From Sitta carolinensis (taxonomy: Eukaryota; Chordata; Aves; Passeriformes; Sittidae), in assembly GCA_032173965.1 (NCBI GenBank), contig CM063294.1, positions 5,626,452 to 5,690,451 on the forward strand: a stretch of 64,000 nucleotides of DNA, given 5' to 3'. Position 1 is the stretch's first letter. Each line of letters starts with the position of its first letter. The translations under genes were made by a program, and so were the position numbers. The notes under the pieces are model-generated. The model did no database searches, had not been told where the DNA came from, and saw nothing but the letters and a program-made list of their open reading frames with translations. Of this stretch, positions 1 through 14,185 are shown one piece after another.

Positions 1-340
1 GAGCAGCTCCTGCCCCTGGAGCAGCTCCTGCCCTCCTCCACTGCCCTTGGTGTCTCTGTGTCATTTCCCTCACAAGTTCTCACCTCTGTCTCTTTAGCTG
101 GAATTAAGCCTGCGCCCAGTTTGGTTTGATTTCTCCAATCTGTTCTCACAGAGGTGTTTCCAAGCTCTCTCCCTGGCCCAGCCCTGGCCAGCAGCGTGTC
201 CATCCTCAGAGCCAGCAGGGACTGGCTTTGGAAACTTCTGGTGGAAGCTTCCAGCAGCTTCTCACAGGAGCCACCTCTGTGACCCCCCACTATCAAAAAC
301 CAGGCCATGCAGATCAAACACAAGTATTTAAAAAGTTATT
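1..340. repeat. GC-richer edge with an 18-bp tandem repeat
   Basis: The window opens with two near-identical 18-bp units (gagcagctcctgcccctg, then the same unit with its last bases changed) at 1-36. They may be the end of a minisatellite that extends outside the window. The following 300 bases are GC-richer than the DNA after them. A 72-codon frame lies here, but it has no recognisable domain and I do not call it a gene. Confidence 0.5.
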
Positions 341-3300
341 CTAAAGCTAATACATTGCAGAAAGAACTGGAATGCTCAACGCTTTCATCAAATTGAAAGG
401 TTCATTGTATTTTTACATCACTAAATGCCAAAAAACTTGACAATTATGTACGATTTACTTGTCATATTTTTAAGTGGCTTTTTGTAGGCTACCTCTAAAA
501 GATTGTGCTGTACTACCTACCATTATCATCACTGCTAGCACAGAGGTTAAATGTTCTTCCCAGTAGAAAGAGCAATAAAGGACAGTAGAAAGGGCAGTAC
601 TTCCTTTTAATATGGTTGTTACTTCCTAGTATTGCTGAGTAACTTGCCTTATGTATTCTAAAAAGCTGAACAAATTAACCTAACAGTAATAACATATTCA
701 ATTTTTGCATTTATATTCTTTTGTAGTCATTTCAGTAATAATTACTACATTAATTTAAGTGTCTTGCTTATTGAATAATTGTTTGGTGTCTTTTCCTTCA
801 AGATATAAACATTCAGAATGTAACCTTTCAAAACACACTTGACACAGCACGCTTTAATTCAGGCTTTACAATAAACTCACAACTTATTCCAATCATGCTT
901 TTAGAATTCTATCATTACTTCAACACTGGTACTGGTCACTTCATATATTAGGACAGTGTTGGGTAGGGCACTGATTTAAATTTCCTCTCAAACAAATTTC
1001 AGTTGTCTGGTGGGAGAAATAAAACAGCATAAAGTGAAAGAAATTAAGAGATTTGGAACAAATTTTTCAGACAACTAACACTCAAACATTTTGCAAACTG
1101 TGTGTTTAGGAAGGAAAGAATACGTTGGATACAACTCCAGCCAGATCTGACACCTGGCCAAATGGAAGTCTCCCTTCTCGTAAACTTCTACTGTACTTTT
1201 ACTGAAATAGAATCTCCATTCAGCCTCTGACTCCTTGCAAGCCACCAGAGAAAGCAGTGAACTCTACTGGCATTCTTCTTGCAGCAGTTCATTTTCATCT
1301 CCTATTAGCTCTACTGCACGCTTGCCTTGTCTTCCTTCATCATTTTGTGCACTTTTATTGGGAGTAAAATAGCAGCAGGCTCTGTCCCAAACAAGTCAGT
1401 TCATGAGAATAGAAGCAAAGGGCATCTGATGTTTTACTTCCCTGAGGAAATTGGCAGAAAAAGTTCCCATATGCCTTGTACTAAGAACATAAATTCCATA
1501 TCAAGCAGACTTAATGTTAAATAAATCATTTAAGGCAATCAATTCCAAGATGCACATATTTTTGGGAAGGAAAAGCAAGAAGTTCTACTGAGTAGGATTC
1601 TGCCTCCAAATGTATCACTCCCATGAAGTAAATAAGTAAAATGGTAGATTTTAAAATGGCCAGTTCCCAAGGTCTATGAAAACATCATCTCTAAGAAGGA
1701 ATTTGACAGGCAATGTCAGATCTTCCAACGGTATGGAAAAATGGTAAACAAAATCATAGGAAAAAAAAGACATGGAAATTATAAACATATTTCAGTGAAT
1801 TATCTGAAAATATAGAGAAAATGCTACTGTAGTAATATTTGAAGAAATAAGGAGCATTTGATCTGCCAGGGTAAATAGCACTTCTGGGAATGTAGAGGTC
1901 AGTAGAATGAACAGCCACCACAGGCTGTTTGCACTGACTCCTGAGACACTTGGCTAATGGCTTCCCATGACACAGTGTTGAGCCAGCATTCTATTCAAGA
2001 AGGGAGAAGATATTAGCCACCAAAGCCACTGAGAAAGATAACAACCCCTTCACTAGGATTTGATTCAGGTCTTAACTCGGGTGAAATATGGCAAGATTTC
2101 ATCCACATGTTTTTGCAGTATTTAAGGAAAGGCTTTGTGAAATCAGATCAATGCCATCTTACCATTCTCATGACCTTCAATTTATTGTGGTGCACATCAC
2201 TGAACCATGAAGAATTTTAAGACAGTTTACTCTGCTGATTTACTTTTAAAACTTTTTAAACTTATTTAGCATAAGTACATCCTCTTAGTACACCTAAATG
2301 TACTTCTAGTGCACCTAATAATTCTGTGCCTTCAAAGATATAAAAGCAAGAAAGATGAAAACTGGTAGGACTTTTTTTAACTTGCAGGAGACATTCTGCC
2401 AGTGTGATTATTTACTCTTTACTTCAAATCACAATTTGCCCTGCCGGCTTTATGTGAGTGGCTTGCAGTAATGGAAAATCTATTTGCTTTTAGTAGAGCA
2501 TAAGGTACTCAACCACCATAAAGCTTATTGTCAAGCTAGTGCTGGCTCTGCACAAAATGATTTCTAATGTTCTTCATTTTACTATGTTAAATGAATTCTC
2601 TAGTGCAATTATTTTGCAGTGGATCATGGGGGTAATAAGCTAATTGTTACTTGTTTTAATTGCTTAAGTATGAAGTGTCAGTGATTTATAAGTAATGAAG
2701 AAGCTGAGATGAAGTCATAAAATACTAAACGCCCATAAGATCAAGTAGTGCACTTCTGCAATGAGGAAGACTTTATTTCCCAATGGCAAAAATGCTGTAT
2801 GCTCAGCCTCTCAGTAGTAAGCTAAGGACAGGAGAAGGAAAGAATTGTGGCTCCTTTCTTCAGCATAGTTGCTTTTCAAGCGATGGCAAGTTCCCTTCAG
2901 TAAAATCACGGGTACGGTGTGAACAGTACACATTTCATACACTGCACACAGAAAGGATGACACAAACATTAATCTGCAGGAACTGCATGAAAATATTTTT
3001 TGCCAAGCTTTATGCAGTCAATGGACCTAAACCAGTGCTCAATCAGGTGCACCTGTTTCAAACTGGAATACAGTTGCTTTAACAAGTGATTTATATTAGC
3101 ATGATCAAGTAGATTTTAGCTTCCTGTGATACAGAACAAAGCGTTATTATTTGTTTACACTGTTTATAATGAAGCTGTCATACAGTGTATGCTTTTCCTT
3201 GATCCAGAATGTATAACTATGAAAATCAGATGGAAATGCATAATTCCCTATTGCATTGGTCCACAGAGATGGATGAGGGAAAAGCTGGTTTGTTTCTTGA

Positions 3301-6300
3301 CTTAATATTTTAAGCAAGGTTCTAAATTTCAAAGACTTGACATAAATAAATCTCTGTGCGTGAATTTACAAACTATATTTTAAAATATTAGAGGATTGAT
3401 GTTCAATAACTCTTCAAAACTGTGCAAATTACAGAAAGTAGAACAAAATTTTGCAGCATCAGAACAAGTTGATAAAATATATCTTTTAACTTGCTTATCC
3501 CCAGTGCAAACTGTAAATATACAGAACACAGAACTTTGTTTCTAGTCCATAAGCTCAAGAAACATGTGAAACTTTCACCTCGTCTAATCTGAACTTCAAG
3601 ACTTTAAGGTTTCATCATTTCCAGAAATCAAATTTCTGAAGTATCATCAGAGTATTTTTTACATAGATTATCTGAAAGAAGAACAAGTTGATAAATTGAT
3701 CTGAAATTTCTCCTGTGTTAAAAAGTGAGAATATTCTGCTTTCTCTAACCCAAATTTCCTAAGGGTTAAGGAGAGCTTTCTAGCCCTGCACTACATTAGC
3801 AAGAAAAGGATCAAAATTTTGTTTTTTTAGAATGAATTCCACTTTAGGGAAGTTATTAAATATTTTTCATCAAGAAAGAGACCTAAAGGTAATGGCAACA
3901 GAGAAAGAGGATGGTCATTGACATAACTCCTCCTGGATCTATTCTTTTGGATTATTCTATTGACTTTTATATTTAAAATAAACGTCACATTCCAGAATTG
4001 AAATTTTATCAAAAATAACAGATTTATATTACAAGTTTCAATTGTGATCCCTGATTTTCAAGGCAATGAACGTTAATAACAAGTCCTTTCCTCATCATGA
4101 AAATCCAAGTTCCAGTCAACAAGAAAGCAATAAAATTGCACAATTTTAGTGACCTGCAAACTTCACTGTGAGAACTTGAATCACTTATAGTTGTATCATA
4201 CACATCCTACTCTGCACACGTACCCGAAGTTGGGAGAACAGAGTGACCAAACTCAACTATCATGATTTGCTCACAAACATATGAAACTTTCAGATTTCTA
4301 ATTAAAGGGCTTTTGTGTAAAATGTATGTTTAACTTAACAGTAGCATACACCAGTAACTAGTGCCATAATGGATTAACATGAATACAGAACAATTGCCCT
4401 GTAGAAATTATTATAATTTTACAAATGCAACATACATTATTATAATCCATATTACAAAAAACCCAATACCATTATGATTAAAAACTATTATGTTTTCCAA
4501 ATATAATTCTAAAATTTTACGAATTTAGAATTTCCAAATTTTACATGTTCAGTTACTATTCAAATCTCACTAAGAACTCTCTAGCTGGTTATAAAATAAT
4601 ACTTCTTGGTTTTGTAAACATTTGTTTAATACTTGAAAACAGAGCTTTTCGAAGAACATGACCTGTATTCACTAATTTAAAAAAAGATATTGAAGTCTTT
4701 GAATATTTGTGCTCCTCTCATTACTATATTTATTGTGGGCATTCTGATTGACCAAAATTTGTGTCTCCCTGCACCATACCTGCCGTGAACAATTTGCAAT
4801 GTGATGTTTGGGCACGAGACAAACAGCAACAGAAAGCTAAATGTAGGCAGGAAACTTCAACCTACAGAGAATACAGAAGCTAAATTTGTCCTGCACATTT
4901 TACTAACTCATTAAAAATCCATCCATAGGTGTGGAATTTCATCATTATCCAAAACTTTCAGTACAAAGAAACCACACAGCTGTTAATATTCCTTTACATA
5001 CACAGACAAAATGCCCCAACCCTTCTGCTAAAGGGATCCAGAGCTGCACTCAGCAGGAACAAATGAAGCAGAGACATTATTTTTTTATCCTTATAAAATA
5101 AAATTTTCCAATCTTTGTTCGAGTAAAAATATAAATGGAAACTTGTTTGCTTCAATAAACAAGACCTTTTTTGATTGTACAAGTCAGAAAATTTCTTCCC
5201 ATTGCTTTTGTCTTGCTTCTGTTGGAAATGGTGATAGGCTCTCAACTGAGTTTGAAAGCCCAAAATGAAGTATTTTGTCTAAGTGCTCCCCTCTCTGAGT
5301 TAATCATGAACTTTAAGACCACAATAGGCATAAAAAGCCAGGATTATTTTTTGGTTTGTTTTCTGGGTTTTTTTTTTAGTTTAAAAGGACACTTTTCACA
5401 TTGAACAATTCCTAATTCTTTCAAAGGTATAACACTGCACGTGTCCAGAGCAACGTGAGCACAGCACGGTATCTGAACGGCTGTTTACCTTCTGTTATAG
5501 TGCTGAAGAGGAAATTGAGCTATATATGTTTTTTATTGGCTTGGGATATCTATCTACTATCTGAAATTACTTCTATTTCCATATCCATTATGTGAATTGG
5601 ATGTGGAAATTATAGTCTCAGGTTTCTTGTGGCATCTGCACACTAATGCTGATAGCATGTGGACTCAACACCCCTTGGAAATAATTGTATGAGATCACTC
5701 ACACCATTACATTTGATGCATTAGGTCCATTACATACTCCCAGAGATCTCTGTCCTCAGTGCTGTAAGCAATATCCTTGATAGTGCTGGTATCAAGGAGA
5801 GAAATTCACCTCTTATTTAATCATAATAAATGTGATATTTCAGGGTAAAAGCAGTTCCTGACAGAAATCAACTTCTTGGTCACAGCAGATTTGCTGATCT
5901 CAGCCTACACAGGACGGGCATCTTTTCTCTTTTGCAATAATGAACATCAGGAGGAAAAGACTCTTAGTGATCATCTGGTAAAGCTGTTTGGGCTCTCTTC
6001 AGCCAGCAGAAAATCATACACTTACATTAGTCATGAAGTGGCACACAGAGATAACAAGCCAAGGTAGAAGTTCTGTTTTAAGGGGTGTAGTACCTAAACC
6101 CACCCTGGGCTGAAATGAGCTGCAGCTTGCTGTGTTTCACCCTGATCAGATTACCAAGACACAACGCAGTGGGAGTGTAACTATGCATCTGTGTACATAA
6201 CTACTCACATTCCATAGGAAAATTTCATAGTTGCTAGTAAAACATGGTGATCCCATGCCTAGCCCTCTAATAACAAGGCAGGGAAGTTTAAGTTATATTT

Positions 6301-9300
6301 TTTGCAAAGGAGTTGCAAACAAACAAACTTTTCATACAATATATCATTTATCTTCCCTGAATTTCCTTGTTCCTTCTTTTTTCTGGGAAAGTAACACCAC
6401 AAGCACTACTTCAGGCTGCAGTGATTTAAATCAAACACATACAATAAGTCTCTTTTGTGTTACTTTGGTGGCTTGTTTCAGGTATTACAAGGAGTTTTTG
6501 AACTTTGCAAAGGCAGAACAGTAGGACACAGAGTATATGTTCAGCTACTCCCACAGATGAATCAGGACTTATCTGAGGATAATGGATTCATTTATCAATT
6601 CCAAAGATGAAAGGCACAAGATAGAATAGGTACCAAAGTCAGTGTGGGACAGTTCTTCACAAAGCACTCAGTACCAGGAAGCAGGAAGTGAAAGTGAACT
6701 TCAGAATTAGGAAGTGTTGAATTTGGACAAATATCTGAAAACTGACCATGATTCAGAGTAAGAAGATCAATTATGTGAGTAGATAATATTTTAGAAAGGC
6801 AATCTATAATTTTCAAATCTATAGCTTTTAAGTCCTAAAAGATGACTTGATTTTAATTTCCTTCTATGAAGATCATTTTCCCCATTGAAAGGATGTGCTA
6901 CATTTGACTAAATGCTTTGCATTCTATATACTGCAGTGCCAACTCTGTTGCTGTTTTCAAAGCCTTTTAAATAACTCAAGTGCCAAAATCTCCAGAGATT
7001 AGGATGAAGCAGGAAAGGGGGAACAATTTGGTTTTGGCTTCATTTCTGTGCAGCTCTGGTACAATTGCATGTCCCTCTGCTTTGCTGAGTATAAAACAGA
7101 TGTGTGAGAATAGAGAAAAGAAGTTCCCTAGTTCCTCTGGTGCTTTGGTAACCAGCAGGATTCTGAGATGGAAATCGTCCTGAAGTATTTATACCTTCAT
7201 TCTGAATTTTTGAAATTCTATGCATATCTGATCATCCTAAACACACATACAATAAATTATGCAGGTGCCCAATATCATACACTTTCCCCTTTGTTCACAA
7301 AATTATGTAACATTAAGGGTAAATATTGCCACCATTGAACACAGTGAGGTTGATTGAAATATGATGAGAAAACTCCAGACCGCAAGACTCTAGCAAATCC
7401 ACTTTGTTAGACACTAACCACAATTCACAGACAAAACCCAACCAAACAAACAAAACACTGTTGAACAGAACAAACAGAGACAAAGCAGCAATCCATGATC
7501 AGTAGTCACAGTCAAAGCAAGTCACCAAGATCAGAAAGACTTCCTGCAGCTTTTATCGAAATACTGAAACTCCGGCCAAGAATATCTAGTGAAGTAATAG
7601 TGCTTAGCTTAACAGTGAGTCTCAACTGGAAGGATTTGTGGATTGGGGAAAAAATAAAAAAGGAAACAAGGAAAAAAAAGAAGCTGGTGTATAGAAATCA
7701 TATTTCTTTTCCAGAGTCACATTGCATTTCAAATGCAAACACACAAAGGAGCAGAATGCAGTTTGCTTCAGAGTACAGGCTGAGAGGGACTCTGCAAACT
7801 GAGACCACTGCCAAGATACTTTGCATATCGTTTGGGCTTGATTTCTTTTCCAAGCATTATAGGGAAAAAGGGAAGTAATTTTCTCTAGAGAGATTTTATT
7901 TAGCATTATTTTTTGAGTCTCATGTTAAGAGGAAAACATCACAGACACCATAAGAAATTATTGATGAAGCTGCATTATTTCTTCACCATATGTTATTAAG
8001 TGACAAAACATCAGTTGAATATGTCTTTTCAAGAAAGATTTTGAAAGACTCAGGAGCTTTGTCAAACTAGTATAATCCTCTTAGATGTGCCAACACTGAA
8101 ATAAATTTTATTGCTTCTGGAATTAAGAAGTATAAAATTGAATGGGGGGAAAAATCATTAAATGGTTTGATTTTGTGTGTTCTTTTTCCCATCAATCTCA
8201 AATGTTCGTATTCAGAAGAACTCTTATTTTATCTCTCAAATTTTAAGTACCAGCCATCTGTATTATCCACAGTGTTTGTGGATAGATAGATATGAACAGT
8301 GTTTATATGAACATCTTAGAAGACATGATTTGCACTTTCAGCTGTTGGAAAATATTAGTTGAACATGTTAAGCATGATAACATGAATTCAAAGTAGATGT
8401 CAGCTCTCATCGTGTGCTGTCATCTAAAGAGGAACCCAAAATTACAGTCTAATGAGAATAATGACTAGGTTAAATCTGTGCCAATGCCCACTTTCATAAT
8501 CATTTCATCTCTTTTTGACATCCTTTTTCAAAAAACAGACCTATGGAAGTTACATTTTGTGCTACATATTCTGACTTAAATCTGCATATTACTTGGACCT
8601 TTCCAGAATTTGGGGAGGTCATTCCACTTGTATTGTGGGCTAGGTGTTAATGTGGGCACAGACAAAAGGAAGAAAGAGATGGACAGCAGAAAATATAATG
8701 GGATGCATTTTCTGTTATATTTCATAGAGGATATTAGATAAAAAATTCAACTACTTTTTAGTGAGGGACTGCTACTAAAATGGAAAACAGCACAAACAAT
8801 CCATTGCAATGAAAAATATTTAGGGTTTGGTTTTGGGTTTTTTTAATGTTAATTATAAATGAGCATTCCTTATGGATATCTCAGGAGATATGTCTCAGTC
8901 TATTTCCTATTGACAGGTGGTAGTGTAAACCAAATGTGGTATTATGAATTCAAATTGGATTTCAACTGCTCATCATTCATATGCTGGCTTTAGAAGAGGC
9001 TGAATTAGGCTATAATTCATTATAGCCTAAAAGCCATAATGAAAATGAGTATCTTCTGTGCCATTTTCTAGTCTCTTTTCTTATTTTTTTAAGAGGACAG
9101 ATTTATGATGTCCATTTAATATTTATCATCTCAGCAATGTATTATTCTGGATTGTATATATGCGTTACTTTTGATTAGGTGAAGCAATAAATGCATACTC
9201 CATAGTACAAGTATAAAAATGCAGCATTTGGGTGGGGGTGGTATTTAACATGGACCAGTGTCAAATCCAGAGGATTAGTTTTCAGTCATTAGGCACAGAA

Positions 9301-9540
9301 ATGTTGACATAATATTATAGTAGGGTTACCAGTTTCAAAATAGCTATAAGTCCCTTGGAAAAAAAAAATAAAATAAATTATACATATATACTCCAAACAC
9401 AGGCTAATTTTGTTAGTCTGCTAAACACGACACATGCAAACAAACTCCAGGCTAATATTCCATTATTCCCTTCTCAATTTAATTTCTACATTCTTGGCCT
9501 TCCACTTTGTTCCTTGGTTTAGAAATATACAATCTGTAAC
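341..9540. other. AT-rich non-coding stretch
   Basis: No gene, RNA gene or recognisable transposon was seen across these 9.2 kb. It holds scattered short A or T runs and an A/C-rich patch near 7433-7460. The longest frame (7495-7878, + strand, 127 codons) has no family signature, and an open run of this length is expected by chance in a region this size. The TAAT-rich stretch at about 2630-2730 has the look of a conserved non-coding element, but conservation cannot be judged from one sequence. Confidence 0.6.
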
Positions 9541-9719
9541 CACATTTTTATGTCAGAGAATGTAAACAGCAACACAGACCCAGAGATGTCCCTGCTAACA
9601 ATGCAGAAAGGGCACGGAAAAAAATTTCTTGTGTGCAACAATGAAAGAGAGAAGCTACTGTCAGAAAGAGGGAAAATATCTCCCCTAAACCTCTCTGTCA
9701 TGTTCACTCTGGAACTTTT

Positions 9720-10170
9720 CCCCTTATCCTCTTGCTTCTCTCGGTGCTTTGTGCTGCTGGCTAGAGCAGCAGCACAGTCTCACCATAACAGCACAGCTGG
9801 GAAGAAGCAGCTGCCAAACGTGCGGGGATGGCAGCCCTGGAGGGGCAGGACCAGTGCAGAGACCCAGAGCCCACCGGAGCAAGGGTGCACCGAGATCCCT
9901 CCTTCCAGAAGGAGCTGAAAATAGAAAACTTGAGTATTCCACAGGTGTAAACCATCCAGGTACTCTGGTGTGACTGTTGCTGTGCTTCGAGCTAAGCTTA
10001 TTATTTATACACACACACAAAGCTCCAACTAGGATTTCAAAGCCAGCCATGCCAAAATTTAGCTTTGCAATTCCCCAGAAAGTGTCTGTGCTACAGTCTC
10101 TGCTCAGTGCAAAGGACAGACAGATAGTGCTAATTAATACCAGCAGCTGTGATGATCTTACAGCCACAGA
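9720..10170. other. GC-richer patch with overlapping open frames, function unknown
   Basis: This patch is open in several frames on both strands. The longest is a 147-codon minus-strand frame at 9724-10167. Its first 20 or so residues are hydrophobic and could resemble a signal peptide. The rest is low in charge and rich in Ser, Leu, Cys and Pro, as is typical of translated GC-rich non-coding DNA. I recognise no domain, splice arrangement or promoter. A short (CA)n run lies at about 10008-10018. I treat the frame as a chance ORF unless transcript data say otherwise. Confidence 0.3.
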
Positions 10171-10216
10171 GGCAAGAGTTTCTTACAATGAGCCTCCATC
10201 TCATATTAATTTTTAA

Positions 10217-12480
10217 ATAGAAAACTCCCACTACCAAAGTATTCACCAATTTTTAATTATTTGACAAGGACTCCATTGCTAGCATTTCATAGGTCTGGAC
10301 AGAATAACTTAATCTGTCATTTAAAGTTTCCTTTTACAAATATCTTCATTAACCAAAGCTAGTGAAAACTATCTGATTCAAAATTAACAATAATAATTTA
10401 GAAGAAACCATCTCCCTGTGTACCATTCGGCTCAAAAGATGAGGGTGTTTTTCTTTACTGTTCTTATTAAAATACAATTATTCATGATGTTTGGAACGAT
10501 TAGACATAAATGCAAGAAGAGAAAGGACTACTCAGCCTTTCTGAAGATGGAAAGAGCTCATGTACCTTTCTAATAGCCCCCTAATTTAATTAATGTATTC
10601 CTCATACCATCTGGTCTGACTCATTCAAAGTATAACAAAGTAGATCACAATTAAAACATTATAAATCTAACTCAACTTTAGAGAGAACACTTTGGATTAT
10701 ACCATCATGGTTAAAAGCTGGTTTGTCAGCAACAAGACAGATGATTCCACAGAAGCTAATTCAGCAGACACTTTACAATGCTCTCTTTGTTAAAAGCATC
10801 TGTATATTGATTTCCATATTTGTATTTTAAGGCAATCTCATGCTTAAAAACAAGATCTCAATGTACAAATGAGGCATGGAATATCTGTCACTTGTCAGAT
10901 CTGGACTGAAATCTGGAGTCATGAACTGTCAGGAAATAAAATGTGTTACATCTGCAGTAATTAACCAGGCAATTATTGCTCTATTTCTTTTCTGGAAAAA
11001 AAGCAGAAAATGGGAGGAAAAAAACATATTTGACTTCGCTTTTATAAGTCTTCTCTCTTTCCTTTTAAATACCAGCATATTTGAAAACAGCATCCTTTTT
11101 AGATGCACATGCCTCTTTTCCCATTACATTTTGCTATAATTCAAAACTCATTTTGCATTTTTCAGTCTTAATTTAATTTCCATCAAAATTTCTACAAATG
11201 GGCCTTACATTATCAAAGTCCACGACCAGGTCAACAGATGAAGGAGAGACATATTAATTGTATTTATCTATTTTTGGTCAAAAGTGGTTCAGGTCACACT
11301 GTCAGAACTAGAATCAGTTTGTAAAAACCCTTTCTTGTTTATTCAAATGAAAAATAAGTGAAATCAGAATGACAGTAATAATTACTGTTATTTCTTTGGA
11401 CCATCTATTTGCACATAGGATGTGAAAATATATGGATAGAGACATTTATTTTTTGCCCATCCCAGGCTCACCCCTCATTTTCATGAAATACAACACTGGG
11501 TTTTGTCACAAGCCAGGTCATTTTTCTACAAAGTGGGCAGAAATCAGTAATTTTCAAGCCACGATAGTCTTGGGGAAATGGTGGGGGATTTTCTGTATGA
11601 TCGAACCTCCAGAGACAGAAAATACTCCCAAACAGGGGCAGCTAGGATTACTTCCACTGTGGAAATTAGCACATGCTTCCCCAAATTGCTACTGATGAGG
11701 CGATCACCTTAATTTTGAAGAGATAAATAACACAAGAGAAAAATATCACTTGGAATAACCATAAATATCACACCTTGATATAGCTATACCTTAAGACATA
11801 ACAATATAACAATATGTAAACAGTGATCCTCAGTACTTGTAGCATAAGTAATAATTTTTACCCTGGTCTATCAGAAACAGTAAACCTGAGGGGGGTTTTG
11901 CCTTTTATATGTACATTTCTTTCTGCTCAACACCTTTCTCTAGAATTAAAAGCCTTCAGTCCATAGGGTTTGAGGGAAAAAGAAAGTCCTTTTAAAATAG
12001 GAAATAAAAAACTATTGATGAATTGATACCAGATTTATATTTGCACAGGACACAGAAAAATCTCTCTTCTGGGTGTGATGCCACCTGTTGAGAATCTGTA
12101 GGGCATCAATGGTAATATTTGCTTTAATTTTTTTTTTTTTCTTATCCTTCAAAGCACAGAAAAAAGGAGAAGGTGAAATTACAGACTGACATAACATTGT
12201 CAACAGCATCCATTTCAGTGCTGCAGGTGTATTTCCCCAGTCTAACTTTGACTCTGCTTGGGCTGCAATGGAAGAATATATTTGCATATTATCACAATCC
12301 ATCAGAGAGTTAGTCCTCCCCTACCCTGCCAACACAGGGAAAAGAGAGGTTTCTCTCTTCTACTAACATCAGTTAATTTATCCTATTTGAAGTACTATAG
12401 TTTTGAATTAGATGTAATTGAAAACCTGCAAAACAGGGTGAAATGGAGTTTTAGCTGAAAATGTAAATAATGAGAGATAA
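10217..12480. other. AT-rich non-coding stretch
   Basis: Nothing gene-like was seen. A T13 run lies at 12128-12140. The short frames have no recognisable content. Confidence 0.55.
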
Positions 12481-12499
12481 AGTGATGCATGTTACCAAA

Positions 12500-13190
12500 T
12501 ACCATCTCTCTAGGTTCCCACCAGTTAAACAAATGTCAGGGTATTGATCTGTTCGTGCAAGAGCTCAGAGGCCCTGTCTTGAATTTCCTGTGGCTCTCAA
12601 GAAACCCAGAGCAGCTCTCGTGCCAGGGCTGTATCCTGTGTCTGCCAGGGGACTCTGCTGGTGGAGACTGAGGCTTTACACAGCCTGGCTGCTGCCAGCA
12701 AGGCACAAGAGCCTGTGGATCTCTTGGACAAACTTCATGGACTCATCTGCACCCTGAGGCAGGACACAAAGCACCCTGGAAGAGCATCAGCCCTCAGCAA
12801 TCTGTTCCCAGAGCTCTTCCCCATCATACCCTCTGGTGTAATAAATGTACAGGGGCACTTCATTGCTTTAGGAACCTTCTGGCCTTTGTCCAGTTCAGCA
12901 CAGAAACTTGGCCACCTCTGCACGAGGCACTAAACTGCTTTTATGTCCTATATTCATAGCTACTGGAGAGTTAATAAAAGGAGCCAAATATTGAGAGTGG
13001 GCCTCCAAGAAACAGACCGTGGCATGGACAAGGCAAAGTCCAAGGTGGAAGGAGCTGCCCAGCCAGTGGGACCAGCAGACCAGCAGCTTCTCCCTGCTGG
13101 GAGCTTCTTCATCCATCCCACCCAGGGCACGTTTCTTCACCAAACTCCTCTGCATGACTGTGACACTCAAAACCCGTTCTTAAAGGACTT
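12500..13190. other. GC-richer patch, unassigned
   Basis: About 700 bases are GC-richer than their surroundings and open for 60-92 codons in several overlapping frames on both strands (for example 12661-12933 + and 12895-13170 -). None shows a domain or a convincing splice-site arrangement. It could be a decayed transposon or a regulatory patch. I recognise neither. Confidence 0.3.
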
Positions 13191-13844
13191 TTGTGAATCA
13201 GCTACTAATTATTTAGTTTGAGGAGCCTGGATTAAAAAGTATATATCAAGTGTTCTTCTGACTCAAACTAGTCTATCCAGTACTGTTTCACTTAAAAGGA
13301 GCCAAATTCAAAACATTAGCAGCATCTTATTTTGAATATCTGCTCAGCCTTTTTATGAGCTGTATTTTACTATCTCAGGCAGGCACCACTTGATTTGTGA
13401 AGAGAGTTTAGAAGCACAGGAGATATGCTAATTTCCCAGCTTATTATCCTGCCTGACTTCCCTGTTATTTTTCCTTTTCTTCCTGTCATGAACTGAGAAG
13501 GTCCCAGATGGAATTTCTAAATGAAAGCATTTGTGTCCACTGCTCCCTACAGAAAAAAATGTTAAGGGAGAAACTCTGTGGGAGTACAAAGATTGGGTGA
13601 GGAGTTAAAGGGAGGACAAAAGGTATCAATGGGAATATAGATGAAAACAGGCAGGAACTGAGAAGAACAAAGACTAAGCATGAAAGAATAAATATTAACT
13701 GCCCTCCTATACATATATGCCCTTTCCACAGAATATGGAGCTTCTCAAACTACTTTTCCCCCACTTCCTACTGAAAGAGTCAAACCCGGTTTCCAGCTTT
13801 TATTAAAAAGTAGATAAATAGCTCTTTCAACAATTAATCTAAAC

Positions 13845-13862
13845 TTTTTTTTTTTTTTTTTT
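13845..13862. repeat. Poly-T run (T18)
   Basis: An uninterrupted run of 18 T. No adjoining retrotransposon body was recognised. Confidence 0.9.
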
Positions 13863-14019
13863 GTTATCTTTGCTTACAATAAATGCATTTCACATTGAAG
13901 AATATATTCAGCTGCTTTGCACCCTATTCACTTTTAAATGCAAACTGAGAGTGGTGTTGGGAGCAGGAGGAGGGGGGATTGCTGAAGTGTGAGTTCTTGC
14001 AGCTGCCTCCAGCAGTGCT

Positions 14020-14052
14020 GAGCCCAGCCCAGAGCCCAGCCCAGAGCCCAGC
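14020..14052. repeat. 12-bp tandem repeat, about 2.75 units
   Basis: The unit gagcccagccca occurs twice exactly, followed by a partial third copy. It sits in a short GC-rich stretch, and an overlapping 68-codon frame is a product of the repeat. Confidence 0.85.
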
Positions 14053-14185
14053 AAGGCACAGCAGGCTCACAGCTTCTCTCCTCTTTCACTTCCACCTCCT
14101 TGAGGTTCATTGCTGTAAACTTCTGCTTATAAACATCACCACCATAATTTTATTACAAACACTTAGTGTAGGCAAAGTGCATTAG

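Noticed and set aside
1911..1930. gccaccacaggctgtttg, resembling the end of the avian LTR at 34218
   Set aside because: The preceding ggcacctggc...ccagccagggtc block is absent, so the short match is coincidental.
7495..7878. 127-codon plus-strand frame in AT-rich DNA
   Set aside because: With stops at roughly one codon in 16, a few open runs this long are expected by chance over six frames of 64 kb. The peptide has no domain and the frame has no splice or promoter context.
9229..9241. G-rich gggtgggggtgg as a possible G-quadruplex
   Set aside because: Only two G runs of three or more, plus a GG, lie close together. This is not sufficient.
9724..10167. 147-codon minus-strand frame with a hydrophobic N-terminus
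   Set aside because: It overlaps several other open frames in a GC-richer patch and has low charge and composition-driven content. There is no family match that I can recognise, so it is listed only as a patch, not a gene.
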